Shown in pieces: positions 20,519 through 30,791 of a DNA stretch of 64,000 nucleotides; within the stretch, counting starts at the first letter, position 1, and each line of letters starts with the position of its first letter. The notes under the pieces were generated by a model, which searched no databases, had not been told where the DNA came from, and saw only the letters and a program-made list of their open reading frames with translations. The stretch is from Shiraia sp. slf14 (Eukaryota > Ascomycota > Dothideomycetes > Pleosporales > Shiraiaceae). Made by a program: the position numbers and the translations under genes. The DNA lies in assembly GCA_000498155.1 (NCBI GenBank), contig AXZN01000024.1, positions 496,001-560,000 on the forward strand, given 5' to 3'.

Positions 20519-23500
20519 ATGACGTTGGACACGACTAAAGACCTCTCTGCACTATTCTCGCAACAGGTCAAGGAAACCCCTGACCTTGTCGCCCTCGAGG
20601 ACGAAAAGAACACATACACCTACCAACAACTGCACGACAAAGTCGCTGCTCTCGCTGACCGGTTACGAGGCCATGGCGTAGGCCGTGATTCCCTAGTTGG
20701 CGTATTGCTCCCACGCTCCGCCGACTATGTCATCGCTTGTTTGGCAGCTCTACGTGCAGGTGGTGCCTTTCTAGTCTTGGAATTGGCTTATCCACCCGAT
20801 CTTCTCGCAGATGTGATTGAAGATTCACAGCCCGTAGCTGTTGTCACTGTCAGTGCAGAAGTTGGCAAAATCAAGGGAAACACACCTTTGGTTGTTCTGG
20901 ACGAGGAACCCTCGACAGCAAATGGTCACTTAGAAGAAAATGAGCTACCGCCTCTGCCACAAGAAACCGATTTGGATAGGTTATCATTTGTTGCTTATTC
21001 CAGCGGTACCACAGGCAAACCTAAGGGAATTGCGAACCCACACAGGGCAGCAGTTCTCTCATATAATCTCAGATTCGGACTTTCAGACTTGCAACCTGGA
21101 GATAGGGTAGCATGTAATGTCTTTTTCGTATGGGAAATCATACGCCCTCTGTTGCGAGGTGCAACCGTTGTGGCTGTCCCAGATGATGTCAGCTACGATC
21201 CGCGAATGCTTGTGGATTTACTTGCAAACAAAAAGATCACAGAAACACTTTTCACTCCTACACTATTCGCTGCAGTTCTTGCTCGACACCAGGCCCTCAG
21301 CACACGTTTACCGCACCTCAAGACGGTGTGGCTGAACGGAGAAGTCGTGACGACTGATCTAGCACGGCGAGGTATCAAGGCCTTGCCCAACGCCCGCCTA
21401 TTAAACGTCTACAGCGCTTGTGAAACCCACGAGATTGCATGTGGCGATATCAAGGATATGCTGGACAAGATCGATAAAGATGCTCCTTACTGCCCCGTTG
21501 GACCACCACTGATCGACCGAAAGTATATTTATATCCTCGATGAAAGTGGCCAGAGAGTCGATGAAGGCGAGAATGGCGAACTTTTCGTTGGTGGGCACTT
21601 ATTAGCTCGAGGATACCTCAATCTCCCAGAAACTACTGCCAAAGCCTTCATTCGTAACCCATACAGCTCAAAGACTGGTGCACGAATGTACAGGACTGGC
21701 GACAAGGCCAGATTACTGCCAAGTGGACTTCTCGAGATCACTGGACGCGTCGGCGCCATGATCAAGATCCGAGGTTACTCAGTCGTTCCAGGCAAGGTCG
21801 AGAGCGCGATTGTAAATCATCTAGCAGTTCGACAATGCGCCGTCGTTGCATATGGCGAAGGCATCGATCGACAGCTGGTCGCATACTATGCCAAAGACCC
21901 AGATACATCAGCCGAACGTCCTTTAGTTGAAGTTGACAAGACGGGCCGCAGTGCAACAGCCAGACGTATGCTGATGCCATTCCTCGCGCATTACATGATT
22001 CCATCACTCTGGGTTGAGCTTGAAAAGCTGCCTACGAGCGATGTGTCTGGAAAAGTCGATCTCAAGAACTTGCCGCCCCCCAGGCCAAGCTCACCTACTG
22101 GAAGTGCGCGCAAATATGAGCAAAGCCCCATTACTATCGAGCAGGTGACTGAATGCTGGGCGTCTATTCTTGGTCTGTCCTCGAATACCATTACTCCGGA
22201 ATACAACTTTTTCGACCTCGGTGGTCATTCCCTTTTGCTTGCTGATTTAGCAGCTCGTATGTCAAACACTTTCGGTTTCCGGGTCCCAGTTGCTCGCCTT
22301 GCCAATCCTGCCACTCTCAATGGACACTTAGATACTGTTCGTGCCATCCGTGATGGCCACACCGCTGAAGTTCAGGAGAATCTTCCCCAGGTATTGCGCG
22401 CAGATAGCGTCCTCGACAAGGAGATTACGCCTTCGAACCCCAGGGTCATTGCTCTCAAGGATGCTAAGACTATCTTCCTCACTGGTGTGACTGGTTTCTT
22501 GGGAGCTTTCCTTCTACGAGACCTTCTGGAGAGCACTTCAGCCACTATCATATGTATGGTTCGATTCGGCGATTCCTCGCAAGATGACATACCTGCTGGT
22601 ATTGCTAGGATCCGTCGCAACCTTCTGGACTTTGGACTCTGGAATGACTCCATCATGGAACGTGTAGAGATTCTCCCTGCCAATTTGTCCCGCAAGCGTT
22701 TCGGTCTCTCGCCCGATGCTTTCAAGGAGCTGGCTGAACGTACCGATGTCATCATTCATGCCGCTGCCACAGTCAACTTGGTGTATCCTTACGCAGCGCT
22801 TCAAAAGCCCAATGTTGGCGGTACAAGGGAAGTTCTGCGACTTGCTGCTCAGGGCGGTGCAACTGTTCAATACATTTCAACAAATGGTGTTCTTCCTCCT
22901 GCCTCAGGTCGTGAGGGATGGTCAGAAGATTCTGTCATCCCAGTCGATGATGTTCCAACCAAGCTTGCAGATGGTTACGGACAGACTAAGTGGGTAGCTG
23001 AGCAGCTTGCTCTGGAAGCCAAGAATCGCGGAATTCCAATCAAGATCCATCGTCTTGGTACGGTCAGCGGCCACAGTGAGACTGGCGCAGCTAATGCCTG
23101 GGATTTGTTGACTGCATTGATTGTCGAATCGATTCGCATCGGACACTATCCTGACGTCAAAGGCTGGCGTGCAGAGATGACCCCTGTAGATTTTGTCAGC
23201 AAGGCCATTATTCATCTCAGCAATCAGATGGATGCAGAACAGACTGTGTTCCATATTGGCGATCCAAACCCGGTCGATATCAGCCAGGTGTTCAACGACC
23301 TCAACGCCCTTGGCTACCCAACTCAACCCCTGCAATTCGAGAAATGGGTCGCACTCTGGGATGACAAGCGAGGTGCAGCAAAGGGTGGTGACGGTGCTTT
23401 CACAGTCGATATCCTGCGAAGTGGTATGCCTAGCATCGAGTTCTTGAGGGACGTCGTTGTGCTCGACAACAGCAAGACCAGGCCACTACGATCCGCTGTC

Positions 23501-24367
23501 GAGCGACCCAAGGTCGATCAAGTTCTTCTTGAAACCTACACCCGCCACTGGTATGCCCGTGGTTGGCTCCCGAAGCCACCTTCTCAGAATGATGCTGTAG
23601 GTGGTTCAGGAAGGAAACCTCAGCGTGGCCCACTCTTCGGCAAAGTTGTTGTCGTTATGGGTGCCTCGTCTGGTATCGGAGCTGCTACAGCTGCTGCCCT
23701 CGCACGGGAAGGTTGCCATGTCGCCCTCGCAGCTCGTCGTGTGGATGCTCTCGAAGATTTGAAGAAACGTCTTGTCATCCGCGAGGGCAAGGTCATCACC
23801 CAAAAGACTGATGTGACTGACAAAGAGCAAGTCGAAGCACTTGTTGCTACCGCAGAGAAGCAATTGGGCCCTGTCGACATTTTCGTTTCCGTTTCAGGTG
23901 TCATGTATTTCACCATGATGGCCAATGTCCAAATGGACCAATGGAACCAAACTGTCGATGTCAACTGCAAAGGTCTCTTGAACGTTATCTCCAGCGTCGT
24001 TCCCTCGATGCTGAAACGAGGCAAAGGCCACCTTGTCGCAATTTCTTCCGATGCTGGTCGCAAAGTCTTCCCTGGTCTCGGCGTTTATTCGGCATCCAAG
24101 TTCTTCGTCGAAGCTACACTCCAAGCTCTTCGCGTCGAGACAGCAGGCACAGGTCTACGCGTTACCAGCATCCAGCCAGGAAACGTTGCAACTGACCTCC
24201 TGGGCATGAGCACGGATCAGGAAGCGCTGAAGAAGTATGGCGAACCTAGTGGTGCCAAGGTCCTTGACGCTGAGGATGTTGCTGGAAGCATTGTGTATGC
24301 GCTTAAGCAGCCAGAGCATGTCGCTGTGAACGAGGTGATGATCGAACCCAGGGACGAGCCAATTTAG
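20519..24367 (+). CDS. NRPS-like A-T-R-R enzyme, probable glycine betaine reductase
   Basis: A single exon of 1282 aa. The adenylation domain (about 10-520) shows YSSGTTGKPKG, YRTGDKARL, GRVGAMIKIRG and SGKVDLKNLP. The carrier domain has LGGHSLL with the phosphopantetheine Ser571. Reductase 1 (about 650-1030) begins TIFLTGVTGFLGAFLL and has Tyr820/Lys824 in YGQTK. Reductase 2 is a C-terminal SDR (about 1040-1282) with GASSGIGAA and YSASK (Tyr1190/Lys1194). There is no condensation domain. This order matches fungal ATRR, which activates glycine betaine and reduces it stepwise to choline, and the NPS10-type genes of Cochliobolus. The A domain carries VFFVWE near the pocket, in keeping with an aromatic cage. 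Substrate is inferred from architecture; an amino-acid-reducing relative is the alternative. It ends 134 bases from the convergent SLATT gene. Confidence 0.88.
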   Translation: MTLDTTKDLSALFSQQVKETPDLVALEDEKNTYTYQQLHDKVAALADRLRGHGVGRDSLVGVLLPRSADYVIACLAALRAGGAFLVLELAYPPDLLADVIEDSQPVAVVTVSAEVGKIKGNTPLVVLDEEPSTANGHLEENELPPLPQETDLDRLSFVAYSSGTTGKPKGIANPHRAAVLSYNLRFGLSDLQPGDRVACNVFFVWEIIRPLLRGATVVAVPDDVSYDPRMLVDLLANKKITETLFTPTLFAAVLARHQALSTRLPHLKTVWLNGEVVTTDLARRGIKALPNARLLNVYSACETHEIACGDIKDMLDKIDKDAPYCPVGPPLIDRKYIYILDESGQRVDEGENGELFVGGHLLARGYLNLPETTAKAFIRNPYSSKTGARMYRTGDKARLLPSGLLEITGRVGAMIKIRGYSVVPGKVESAIVNHLAVRQCAVVAYGEGIDRQLVAYYAKDPDTSAERPLVEVDKTGRSATARRMLMPFLAHYMIPSLWVELEKLPTSDVSGKVDLKNLPPPRPSSPTGSARKYEQSPITIEQVTECWASILGLSSNTITPEYNFFDLGGHSLLLADLAARMSNTFGFRVPVARLANPATLNGHLDTVRAIRDGHTAEVQENLPQVLRADSVLDKEITPSNPRVIALKDAKTIFLTGVTGFLGAFLLRDLLESTSATIICMVRFGDSSQDDIPAGIARIRRNLLDFGLWNDSIMERVEILPANLSRKRFGLSPDAFKELAERTDVIIHAAATVNLVYPYAALQKPNVGGTREVLRLAAQGGATVQYISTNGVLPPASGREGWSEDSVIPVDDVPTKLADGYGQTKWVAEQLALEAKNRGIPIKIHRLGTVSGHSETGAANAWDLLTALIVESIRIGHYPDVKGWRAEMTPVDFVSKAIIHLSNQMDAEQTVFHIGDPNPVDISQVFNDLNALGYPTQPLQFEKWVALWDDKRGAAKGGDGAFTVDILRSGMPSIEFLRDVVVLDNSKTRPLRSAVERPKVDQVLLETYTRHWYARGWLPKPPSQNDAVGGSGRKPQRGPLFGKVVVVMGASSGIGAATAAALAREGCHVALAARRVDALEDLKKRLVIREGKVITQKTDVTDKEQVEALVATAEKQLGPVDIFVSVSGVMYFTMMANVQMDQWNQTVDVNCKGLLNVISSVVPSMLKRGKGHLVAISSDAGRKVFPGLGVYSASKFFVEATLQALRVETAGTGLRVTSIQPGNVATDLLGMSTDQEALKKYGEPSGAKVLDAEDVAGSIVYALKQPEHVAVNEVMIEPRDEPI

Positions 24368-24501
24368 AATCTAGTCGTGGTTAGCGCTTTCTTTGACTTG
24401 ACATATCGCATCACCTAGACGAGATATAGAGGCTGTCGAAGCCAGGCGTTTGGGAGGTAATTAAATATGATTACTAATTAAAACTGATAATGCTTGTGGT
24501 T

Positions 24502-25938
24502 TCACCTGTGAGGTTGTATCTCGTCATCTACTGCTTTGCTTATCCTGCCTATGCTTTCCCCTGTTCTCTGCACAGTGTCACCCGCACGATGTATACTGTC
24601 GGCAGCTTGTTGCGCCTGCTCTCGTGCATGCTCTGCTTCCCTCTCGTAGTCTCGCCCTCTTCGCAGTGCTGCCGCTTTCACTGCATCCAAATCTTTCGCG
24701 ATATCATCACTACGGTTCAACAAATCCGCCTTAGCATGATCCACGTTCCGTGCAAAGTCAAGCCCGCGTTGAAGAAAGCCAGACTTTGCATGCTCAACCT
24801 CGCGTTGAGCCACTGCTGCACCTTTTGCTTCCATTTCCTTTTCCCAGTCACTCACTCCTGACCTCGCGTGCTCAAGCTCCCTCTCAGCCACCCTCACACC
24901 CTTCTCTTCCATATCTCTCTCCCAATCCCGCGCACCTACTTTCGCGCTCTCAAATTCACGTCCCCACTGCTCTCGTCCGCCGTGAACAGTACTCCTGCCT
25001 TCTTGCAATGCAGCAAGAGCACGAGCCTTGGACTTGTCAATATCGCCTTCAATCCGCTTCAACCTCTCTTCTTCCTTGTGCGCAAGACTCTCCAGGAAAT
25101 CAGTGACTTTGTGACCGTACTTGAGCTCAAGTTCTTCGAACTTGCTTCGTCCCTTGTCTGCAGCTTCGTGGCCTGCGCCGCCGCCGATCCTAAGAACCGG
25201 ATTGGTAACGGCATTAGCACGAGTTCGAATATCGCCAACAGAAACGTAGCTATCAGGCGTGTTGGTTGCGATGTCAGCTTTGACTTGTTCGTACATTGCT
25301 TCGATGGCGTTGACAACTTCGTTGACGTCGAGTCTGCAATCGGGTCTGCTGAAGTCTCGTTCTCTTTGCTCGATGAACTCCCGGACTTTCTTCCATTCGT
25401 TTTCGTAGTATCTTATGCGGTTTGGTAGGCCGGAGCCCTTCAGGTAGGTTAGGAGGCCGGCGATGACGGTGTTGATTGCTCCAAAGGCAGTGATGCCTTT
25501 GTGGTTGGAGTTCGCAGCGCCCATGGCTGTCAGTGCTGCGGCGACGATGATTTGCACACCTAAGCATCCGTTGATCAGGAGGGCTGCGATTTTGTATCCG
25601 CGTTTGGCTTGGGCTTCGCGGTGGCAGACGCGGTTGTAGATTCCAAGATTAGGGGCTGCGCGGCCATCGAAGTGCAGGTTGTTGTGACTGCTGTCACTGA
25701 AAAAGCTACCCTTTTGGCCAGACGCTGCTGGCACAAATCCTTTGGTGCTGTGAATGCCGACCATGTGTCGAAAAGTCGCCAGTTGATGTGACCCTTCTGG
25801 TTCAAGCATCGTTGCCCGGTTGGTGAGAGGTGGCGGGCCAGATGGTATTGGTATAGTGCTTCCTGACATGCCATCTTTCTCAAGGTCATGTACACGATCA
25901 CGACCATTAGGCCGCAAAGCAGATGGTAGAAAATCCAT
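24502..25938 (-). CDS. SLATT-domain two-TM protein with coiled-coil tail
   Basis: A single exon of 478 aa from ATG 25938. A disordered N-terminus (1-95) precedes NLGIYNRVCHREAQAKRGYK. Two hydrophobic segments follow (about 117-139 and 149-166), then LPNRIRYYENEWKKVREFIE, an arrangement typical of the fungal SLATT family. SLATT domains (SMODS and SLOG-associating 2TM effectors) are predicted membrane effectors of bacterial nucleotide-signalled conflict systems. The role of the fungal version is unknown. The C-terminal half (about 265-478) is highly charged and repetitive, with units like ERELEHARSGVSDWEKEMEA and QREVEHAKSG, probably a long coiled coil. No SMODS or SLOG partner gene is adjacent. 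The neighbour downstream is the convergent betaine reductase gene. Confidence 0.83.
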   Translation of the reverse strand: MDFLPSALRPNGRDRVHDLEKDGMSGSTIPIPSGPPPLTNRATMLEPEGSHQLATFRHMVGIHSTKGFVPAASGQKGSFFSDSSHNNLHFDGRAAPNLGIYNRVCHREAQAKRGYKIAALLINGCLGVQIIVAAALTAMGAANSNHKGITAFGAINTVIAGLLTYLKGSGLPNRIRYYENEWKKVREFIEQRERDFSRPDCRLDVNEVVNAIEAMYEQVKADIATNTPDSYVSVGDIRTRANAVTNPVLRIGGGAGHEAADKGRSKFEELELKYGHKVTDFLESLAHKEEERLKRIEGDIDKSKARALAALQEGRSTVHGGREQWGREFESAKVGARDWERDMEEKGVRVAERELEHARSGVSDWEKEMEAKGAAVAQREVEHAKSGFLQRGLDFARNVDHAKADLLNRSDDIAKDLDAVKAAALRRGRDYEREAEHAREQAQQAADSIHRAGDTVQRTGESIGRISKAVDDEIQPHR

Positions 25939-27754
25939 GTAAAAGGTATAAAGTCACAGTCAAAAGAAGTGAAAATGGTACTCAAGATAAAGGAAAATAG
26001 GGAGAAGACTATAATTTCCGCCCGCCACGGTCGTATATTTTCTAGACTCTCATCAGCTCTAAGCCGTCTACATACCGAGCTGTCCATATGACTTTTAATG
26101 TTGATCCTGCGATAGGGGCCTATCTGCAGCCACTCGTACGCCAACACGCCATGTACGGCCGCTGACAAGGCTTCCATGAGGGTGTGTATAATGCCGTGTC
26201 TTTACTTCTGCCGCCAATCGGAGCATTGAACAAGCGATCTTCGACTTGGGTGGGTAGGTGGGGCGTGCAGATTGAGGTTGACGATGAAGTGAGAAATGGT
26301 AATGATTGGACGCGGTCAGCAACGGGATCTGCTCGGGGCCAACCGCAGATGGAGTTCACCACCAAACTCGCCGACTACACGGGCAGTCACCATACACCAC
26401 CAATTTTGCAATTCGGCCGAAGTTTTGTAGATAGAGTAGTATATTGCCAGCACCCCTCGCGTTCGCAATTTCGAATCGTTTTGATCATGCTGCACAGACA
26501 GCCAGCCATAATTCCCACAACTTCAGCTTTCCCATTCCAAGAAGCGCTCAGCTGGTTAGTGAACGCCACCAGACCGGGGTGATCGCCATGTCCGTGATAA
26601 ACCACATGCGGGCGGGCCGTAGCTTTGGTGGGGATGCAGGTTGGGATGTGTATCAACAAGTCGATATATAGTGCTTCTTTTAATTTAATTACCGTGTGCT
26701 GCCGCCAAGGCGCAGTGTTGAAGAGGGTGAAACTACCTTCGCATGCTGATACAAGAACTTACAAATGGTGAAGAGATAACGTAGCTGCCATTGTCAAGCT
26801 GGAAACTTTATCGCAGCTCACATGCTCAACTGTGGTGTCTTACTGACGGTTAGTCTGAATTGCTGATTTTGTTCTAGATTTCCATGGCCAGAGTTTCCAG
26901 GCGTTTGCGTACCGTTTCTAAAGTATGGGCTTCCTGAGCAGTTCATACCTTTTATCTCCGAGAGGTCCGAGAGGGATTACAGTTTCGAGAAAAGACACGA
27001 GTTGAAGGGATAAAATGGCGATTTGCTGGAACTGTAGCAGTATTCATGCCATACATCATTGGTACGAAGGTAAGCAGACTCGAGAGCACACAAGGTCTTC
27101 ATGTTTTTCCTCCTTTTTGACCTTCTGATAAGCCTTGAAGCCGATCGTATATGATACGTTTTGAAATCTTGATATAAGAGGACGCTGAAGTCATTGCAGT
27201 TAAGCAAATCGTGGGTAGGTAATCAGGCACCAATTCTGAAATCATTTCACAATATCTTCAATGGCGGCTTCAAAGCACATGTATAAGAACAAGTATATGA
27301 AAGAATAGAGGCTGCCAAAAGCCAAAAGGAAAGAGTGTCTGGAGAGCCCTTGGTGAGTGAAGGTTTCAAGATTGAGACTGCAGAGAAATAAAAGCCTATC
27401 TGAGAAAAACTTCATCTTCAATTTAATATCGGCTGTTCTCTTGATTGATATGTAATACTAAACAGCTGCAGAATGTTTGATCGTTGTGAGCAGTTGCGAA
27501 AATTCATGTCGCTCCAAAAAAGTGGTATCAAAATTTCTCAGGGGTAACACACAAACTCATCCACAACATAATTTATACCAGTTTCAACTGATCTAGATCA
27601 AAAATACAACTCAATCATCGAGTATCCAGCCCTGGCGGCATGTGTACATTGCGTTGTGCTGCACTACTCGTCCCGACCTTCCCAGCCCTCCTTCACCCCC
27701 AACAACCCACCCACACCACTCCCAGACATCCAAGAACGCAAAAAAAGAACGTAT
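25939..27754. other. Gene-poor spacer
   Basis: No gene is supported. A 132-codon plus-strand frame at 26184-26582 has no family features and is not called. The part next to 25938 is the likely SLATT promoter. A short A/T-run Pol III terminator for the tRNA lies at its right edge. Confidence 0.5.
27740..27746 (-). terminator. Pol III terminator of tRNA-Ile
   Basis: Seven A residues on the plus strand read as T7 on the minus strand, 8 bases after the tRNA 3' end. This is the standard RNA polymerase III stop. Confidence 0.8.
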
Positions 27755-27840
27755 TGGTCAATACGGGGGTCGAACCCGCGACCTTGGCGTATCAAGGCGA
27801 GCTATTAGCACCACGCTCTAACCAACTGAGCTAATCGACC
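27755..27840 (-). tRNA. tRNA-Ile(AAU) with a 12-nt intron
   Basis: Read on the minus strand, the gene opens GGTCGATTAGCTCAGTTGGT (acceptor GGTCGAT, A box) and closes with the B box GGTTCGACC and ATTGACC plus discriminator A. The acceptor ends pair, with one G-T. The anticodon stem TGGTG/CGCCA encloses CTAATA, the AAT anticodon, then a 12-nt intron (GCTCGCCTTGAT), then A. The intron sits one base 3' of the anticodon, the normal eukaryotic position. The mature length is 74 nt without CCA. Confidence 0.95.
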
Positions 27841-28538
27841 GAGTTGTTCTTTGATGGAAGAGTATGAAAATGCATCCAATATATACCAAAAAATTTCACA
27901 ATGTGAAGGGACATAGAGGATAGAACAGAGATTAACGGTAGTGAATTCGGGGCAGTTTCGATTGGTGGGTGGTGTGAATTGGCGAAGTTCGGTAGTGCTG
28001 ACGTGGGGGTGAGAATTTTTCGCCGGCCCGATTCTGGATTCGGTGTAACCTCCATGCTATTGGGACATGCAAAGTTGTATGATACTGGAATGTAAGAATA
28101 GAAGACTTTGTATAGAGAGTATAGGCATTTTCAATTTTTCGATGTGCTGTTTTGATTTTCTTGTCTATGTAGATTTGATTTGTGGATTTTTTTTGATATC
28201 GCTAAGTCTTTTGAATATTCGAATTATTTTAAAAATGTCGAAATATTCACAAATCCTTAATTGAATCTTTAATCGTACAACTATATTACGAAAATAGGTT
28301 CTAATAGAAATTTCATATATCGATATATCGATGTTGTTACTATTATTGCGATCACTCTCTCCTGTGCTACAAGATTTATAAGGTTTCTCATCATTCAAAC
28401 GAAATATTCTGTATTGTATCTCTTCTATACGGGTATCTCAGATCAGGTAAATGACAAAATAACGCCATCGCTATGCTACACCATGCTTTCTAAAGCCGAC
28501 CAGTCGCATTGCCTCGTCCCATATCCGAGTAAATGCAA
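27841..28538. other. AT-rich spacer
   Basis: No gene is seen. From about 28060 to 28440 the sequence is strikingly AT-rich, with runs of T and motifs such as ATATATCGATATATCGATG, unlike the balanced composition on either side. It may be a decayed repeat. Confidence 0.5.
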
Positions 28539-29234
28539 TCAAGCATCAAGCTGACCCAGATACTTCTCAACTTCTTCGCTCTGATAGAACATCCTATGCA
28601 ACTTCTCATGCTTCCGCTTTTCCACCTTGGCCAACTTCCTGATCTTTCCAGCATCCAACGTGCCAGCCTTCACTTCTGCAGCACTGGCCCCACCCAAAGA
28701 CCTCTTTTTCTCGTACTCCTTCTTATCGATCCCCAAGCCAAATTTATCTCTCTTCTCTTTTGGAACCAAAGGGAAAAGCATGCCTTGCCCACCAGCGCCC
28801 AAACCTTTGCGTGCATCTACATCGTACCCATGCTTCGCCATGTATTTCAATCCCATCCTTGTTCGATCGATAGCTGAAGGGATCGGCGCCCGTGGCAGTG
28901 CGGCTTGATGTGCAGGACTTAGAAAATGCGTAAGTGGGTCACTCTCTTTCGCTGGCTCGCCGCATATGCCACACAGCGGGTATGCTTCTGCTTTGGGCTG
29001 TGGTTGGCCATTAGGGAACATGATTGCCATGTATCTTTCAGCTATTGATTTGCCATTCACCCCGGGTGTAGTCGTAGCAGTCGGGGTAGCTGGGGTTGCG
29101 GAGACGAATTGGATTGGGTTCTTCCAAAGACCACGCCCGTATGCGGGATGTTGGACGAATGGCGCTGTAGATAGATCTGCATCGTCGAAACTCGGGTCGT
29201 CTTCGTAATCGTCTTCGTCTGGGCGAGAAGTCAT
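28539..29234 (-). CDS. G-patch domain protein (GPANK1-like)
   Basis: 231 aa from ATG 29234 (MTSRPDEDDYEDDPSFDD). The frame extends further upstream only to a TTG, so this ATG is preferred. An acidic N-terminus precedes PLCGICGE...THFLSPAH, a possible C2H2-type zinc-binding element. A G-patch follows (GLKYMAKHGYDVDARKGLG, then GAGGQGMLFPLVPKEKRDKF), and a basic Lys-rich C-terminus ends KYLGQLDA. G-patch proteins activate DEAH helicases or bind RNA, so nuclear RNA processing is likely. It is divergent from the SDR gene, with 278 bases between the start codons. Confidence 0.86.
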   Translation of the reverse strand: MTSRPDEDDYEDDPSFDDADLSTAPFVQHPAYGRGLWKNPIQFVSATPATPTATTTPGVNGKSIAERYMAIMFPNGQPQPKAEAYPLCGICGEPAKESDPLTHFLSPAHQAALPRAPIPSAIDRTRMGLKYMAKHGYDVDARKGLGAGGQGMLFPLVPKEKRDKFGLGIDKKEYEKKRSLGGASAAEVKAGTLDAGKIRKLAKVEKRKHEKLHRMFYQSEEVEKYLGQLDA

Positions 29235-29512
29235 CGTTGGTGGTCCCGATATGGGTGGATGCGACTGGATGAGACGTGTTGCATGCGGCGCATACAACAC
29301 CACGACAAGCTTGCGCAATGGGAGTTGGGTTTCGCCAGAGTTATGCTCGTCGCAGGTGAAGGAGTGGCACTAGTGAAGACAATAGAGCGACTCGAGATAT
29401 CGCGATAAGTTCAGGCAACGCGCAATCACATGTTATGACGCCACGTTCGTGAACCCTTAGCGAGCCACCATTTCCGCGTTCCCTAAACGTTTCCGAACCA
29501 CCTCAGCCAACA

Positions 29513-30791
29513 ATGCCCGTCAACATCCTCGCTCAGGTTTTCGCAGAGGGCCTTGAATCTGTACCCTACGGCTGGACCGTGGTGAAGGTAGCACCCGTAT
29601 TTATCGTGCTCTATCTGCTAAAATGGTTCTTCAATGGCGCTGTCAACGGGTCGGAGCGGAATATGCACTCCAAAGTGGTCATGGTCACGGCAAGTCATGG
29701 CACGTGTCGATGTCTCAATCGAGTACTGACGAAATGTATAGGGTGGCACAGCTGGGATAGGTGCTGAGGTTGTAAAAGGCCTTGCATCGCGCGGAGCACA
29801 AATTATACTCCTTGTTCGACAACCACTTTCCGACCCTTTCCTCGTCGACTATATCGAAGACTTGCGGACAGAGACGGGCAACGAACTGATTACGGCTGAA
29901 CATGTCGACCTTGAATCTCTTCATAGCATACGAGTGTTTGCGACCAAATGGGTTGACAACGCACCGCCTCGTCGTCTCGACATGATTATTCTGTGTGCGA
30001 ACACGATGACGCCCCCGGGTGGAAAAGCGACGATGACAGAGGATGGATTGGAATCAACATGGGGGTTAAACTACGTTGCAAACTTTCATCTGTTGAGCAT
30101 TCTCAGCCCTGCTCTGCGCGCACAGCCACCGGACCGAGACGTACGAATAATTTTTGGAACATGTCCAGCATATGTTGGAGGCAAGCTCCCCGATTTCGAC
30201 GCAAGTCCAAGCAACAAATCAGGAAAAAGCGTAAAAGCTGCACCTGGTCAAATCGCATTCACGCCATCAGGTGTATACGCAACTTCGAAACTCGCCCTAA
30301 TGACCTTCGCCGTCGCCTTTCAAAAGCACCTCTCATCTTACGTCCGCCCCGACAAAAAGCCCATGAACGCCCGTGTCATAATGGTTGACCCAGGCTGGAC
30401 TCGCACACCAGGAATGCGTCGCTTCCTTACATTCGGTTCGCTTTGGGGTCTAGCTTTGTACCTCTTCACATGGCCATTATGGTGGCTCGTCCTAAAAAGC
30501 GGCGACCAAGGCGCACAAACGTTCCTCTATGCAGCTATGGAGGCACAGTGGGGTAGGGGCGAGGGAAACTATCTCCTGAAAGAGTGTGGACGGACGAGAT
30601 GGACGAAGAGTGAGATTGAGGATGAAGCAGTGCAGAAGAAGTTGTGGGAGAGCACACAGAAGACGGTAGAGGCATTGGAGAAGGAGAGTGCGAAGAGGAG
30701 AGCGCTGGAAAAGAAGGAGAATGAGAAGGGGGAAAAGAAACAGGAGGGGAAAGAGAAAGCGAGCGAAGGCGTGAAGCAGAGGAAGAAGTAG
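29513..30791 (+). CDS. Membrane-anchored short-chain dehydrogenase
   Basis: Two exons (29513-29689 and 29742-30791) give 408 aa. An N-terminal hydrophobic segment (about 24-40, VKVAPVFIVLYLLKWFF) anchors the protein. The Rossmann motif TGGTAGIG is created exactly at the splice junction. The catalytic motif is YATSK, and a second hydrophobic stretch (LYLFTWPLWWLVL) and a Lys/Glu-rich tail follow. It resembles retinol-dehydrogenase-like SDRs of ER or lipid droplets; the substrate is unknown. The 52-nt intron (29690-29741) has a GC donor (GCAAGT) with a CTGAC branch site and TAG acceptor. No in-frame GT donor is available nearby. Confidence 0.9.

Noticed and set aside
26184..26582. 132-codon plus-strand frame
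   Set aside because: No recognisable family, poor composition, no supporting neighbours; overlaps minus frames of similar length by chance.
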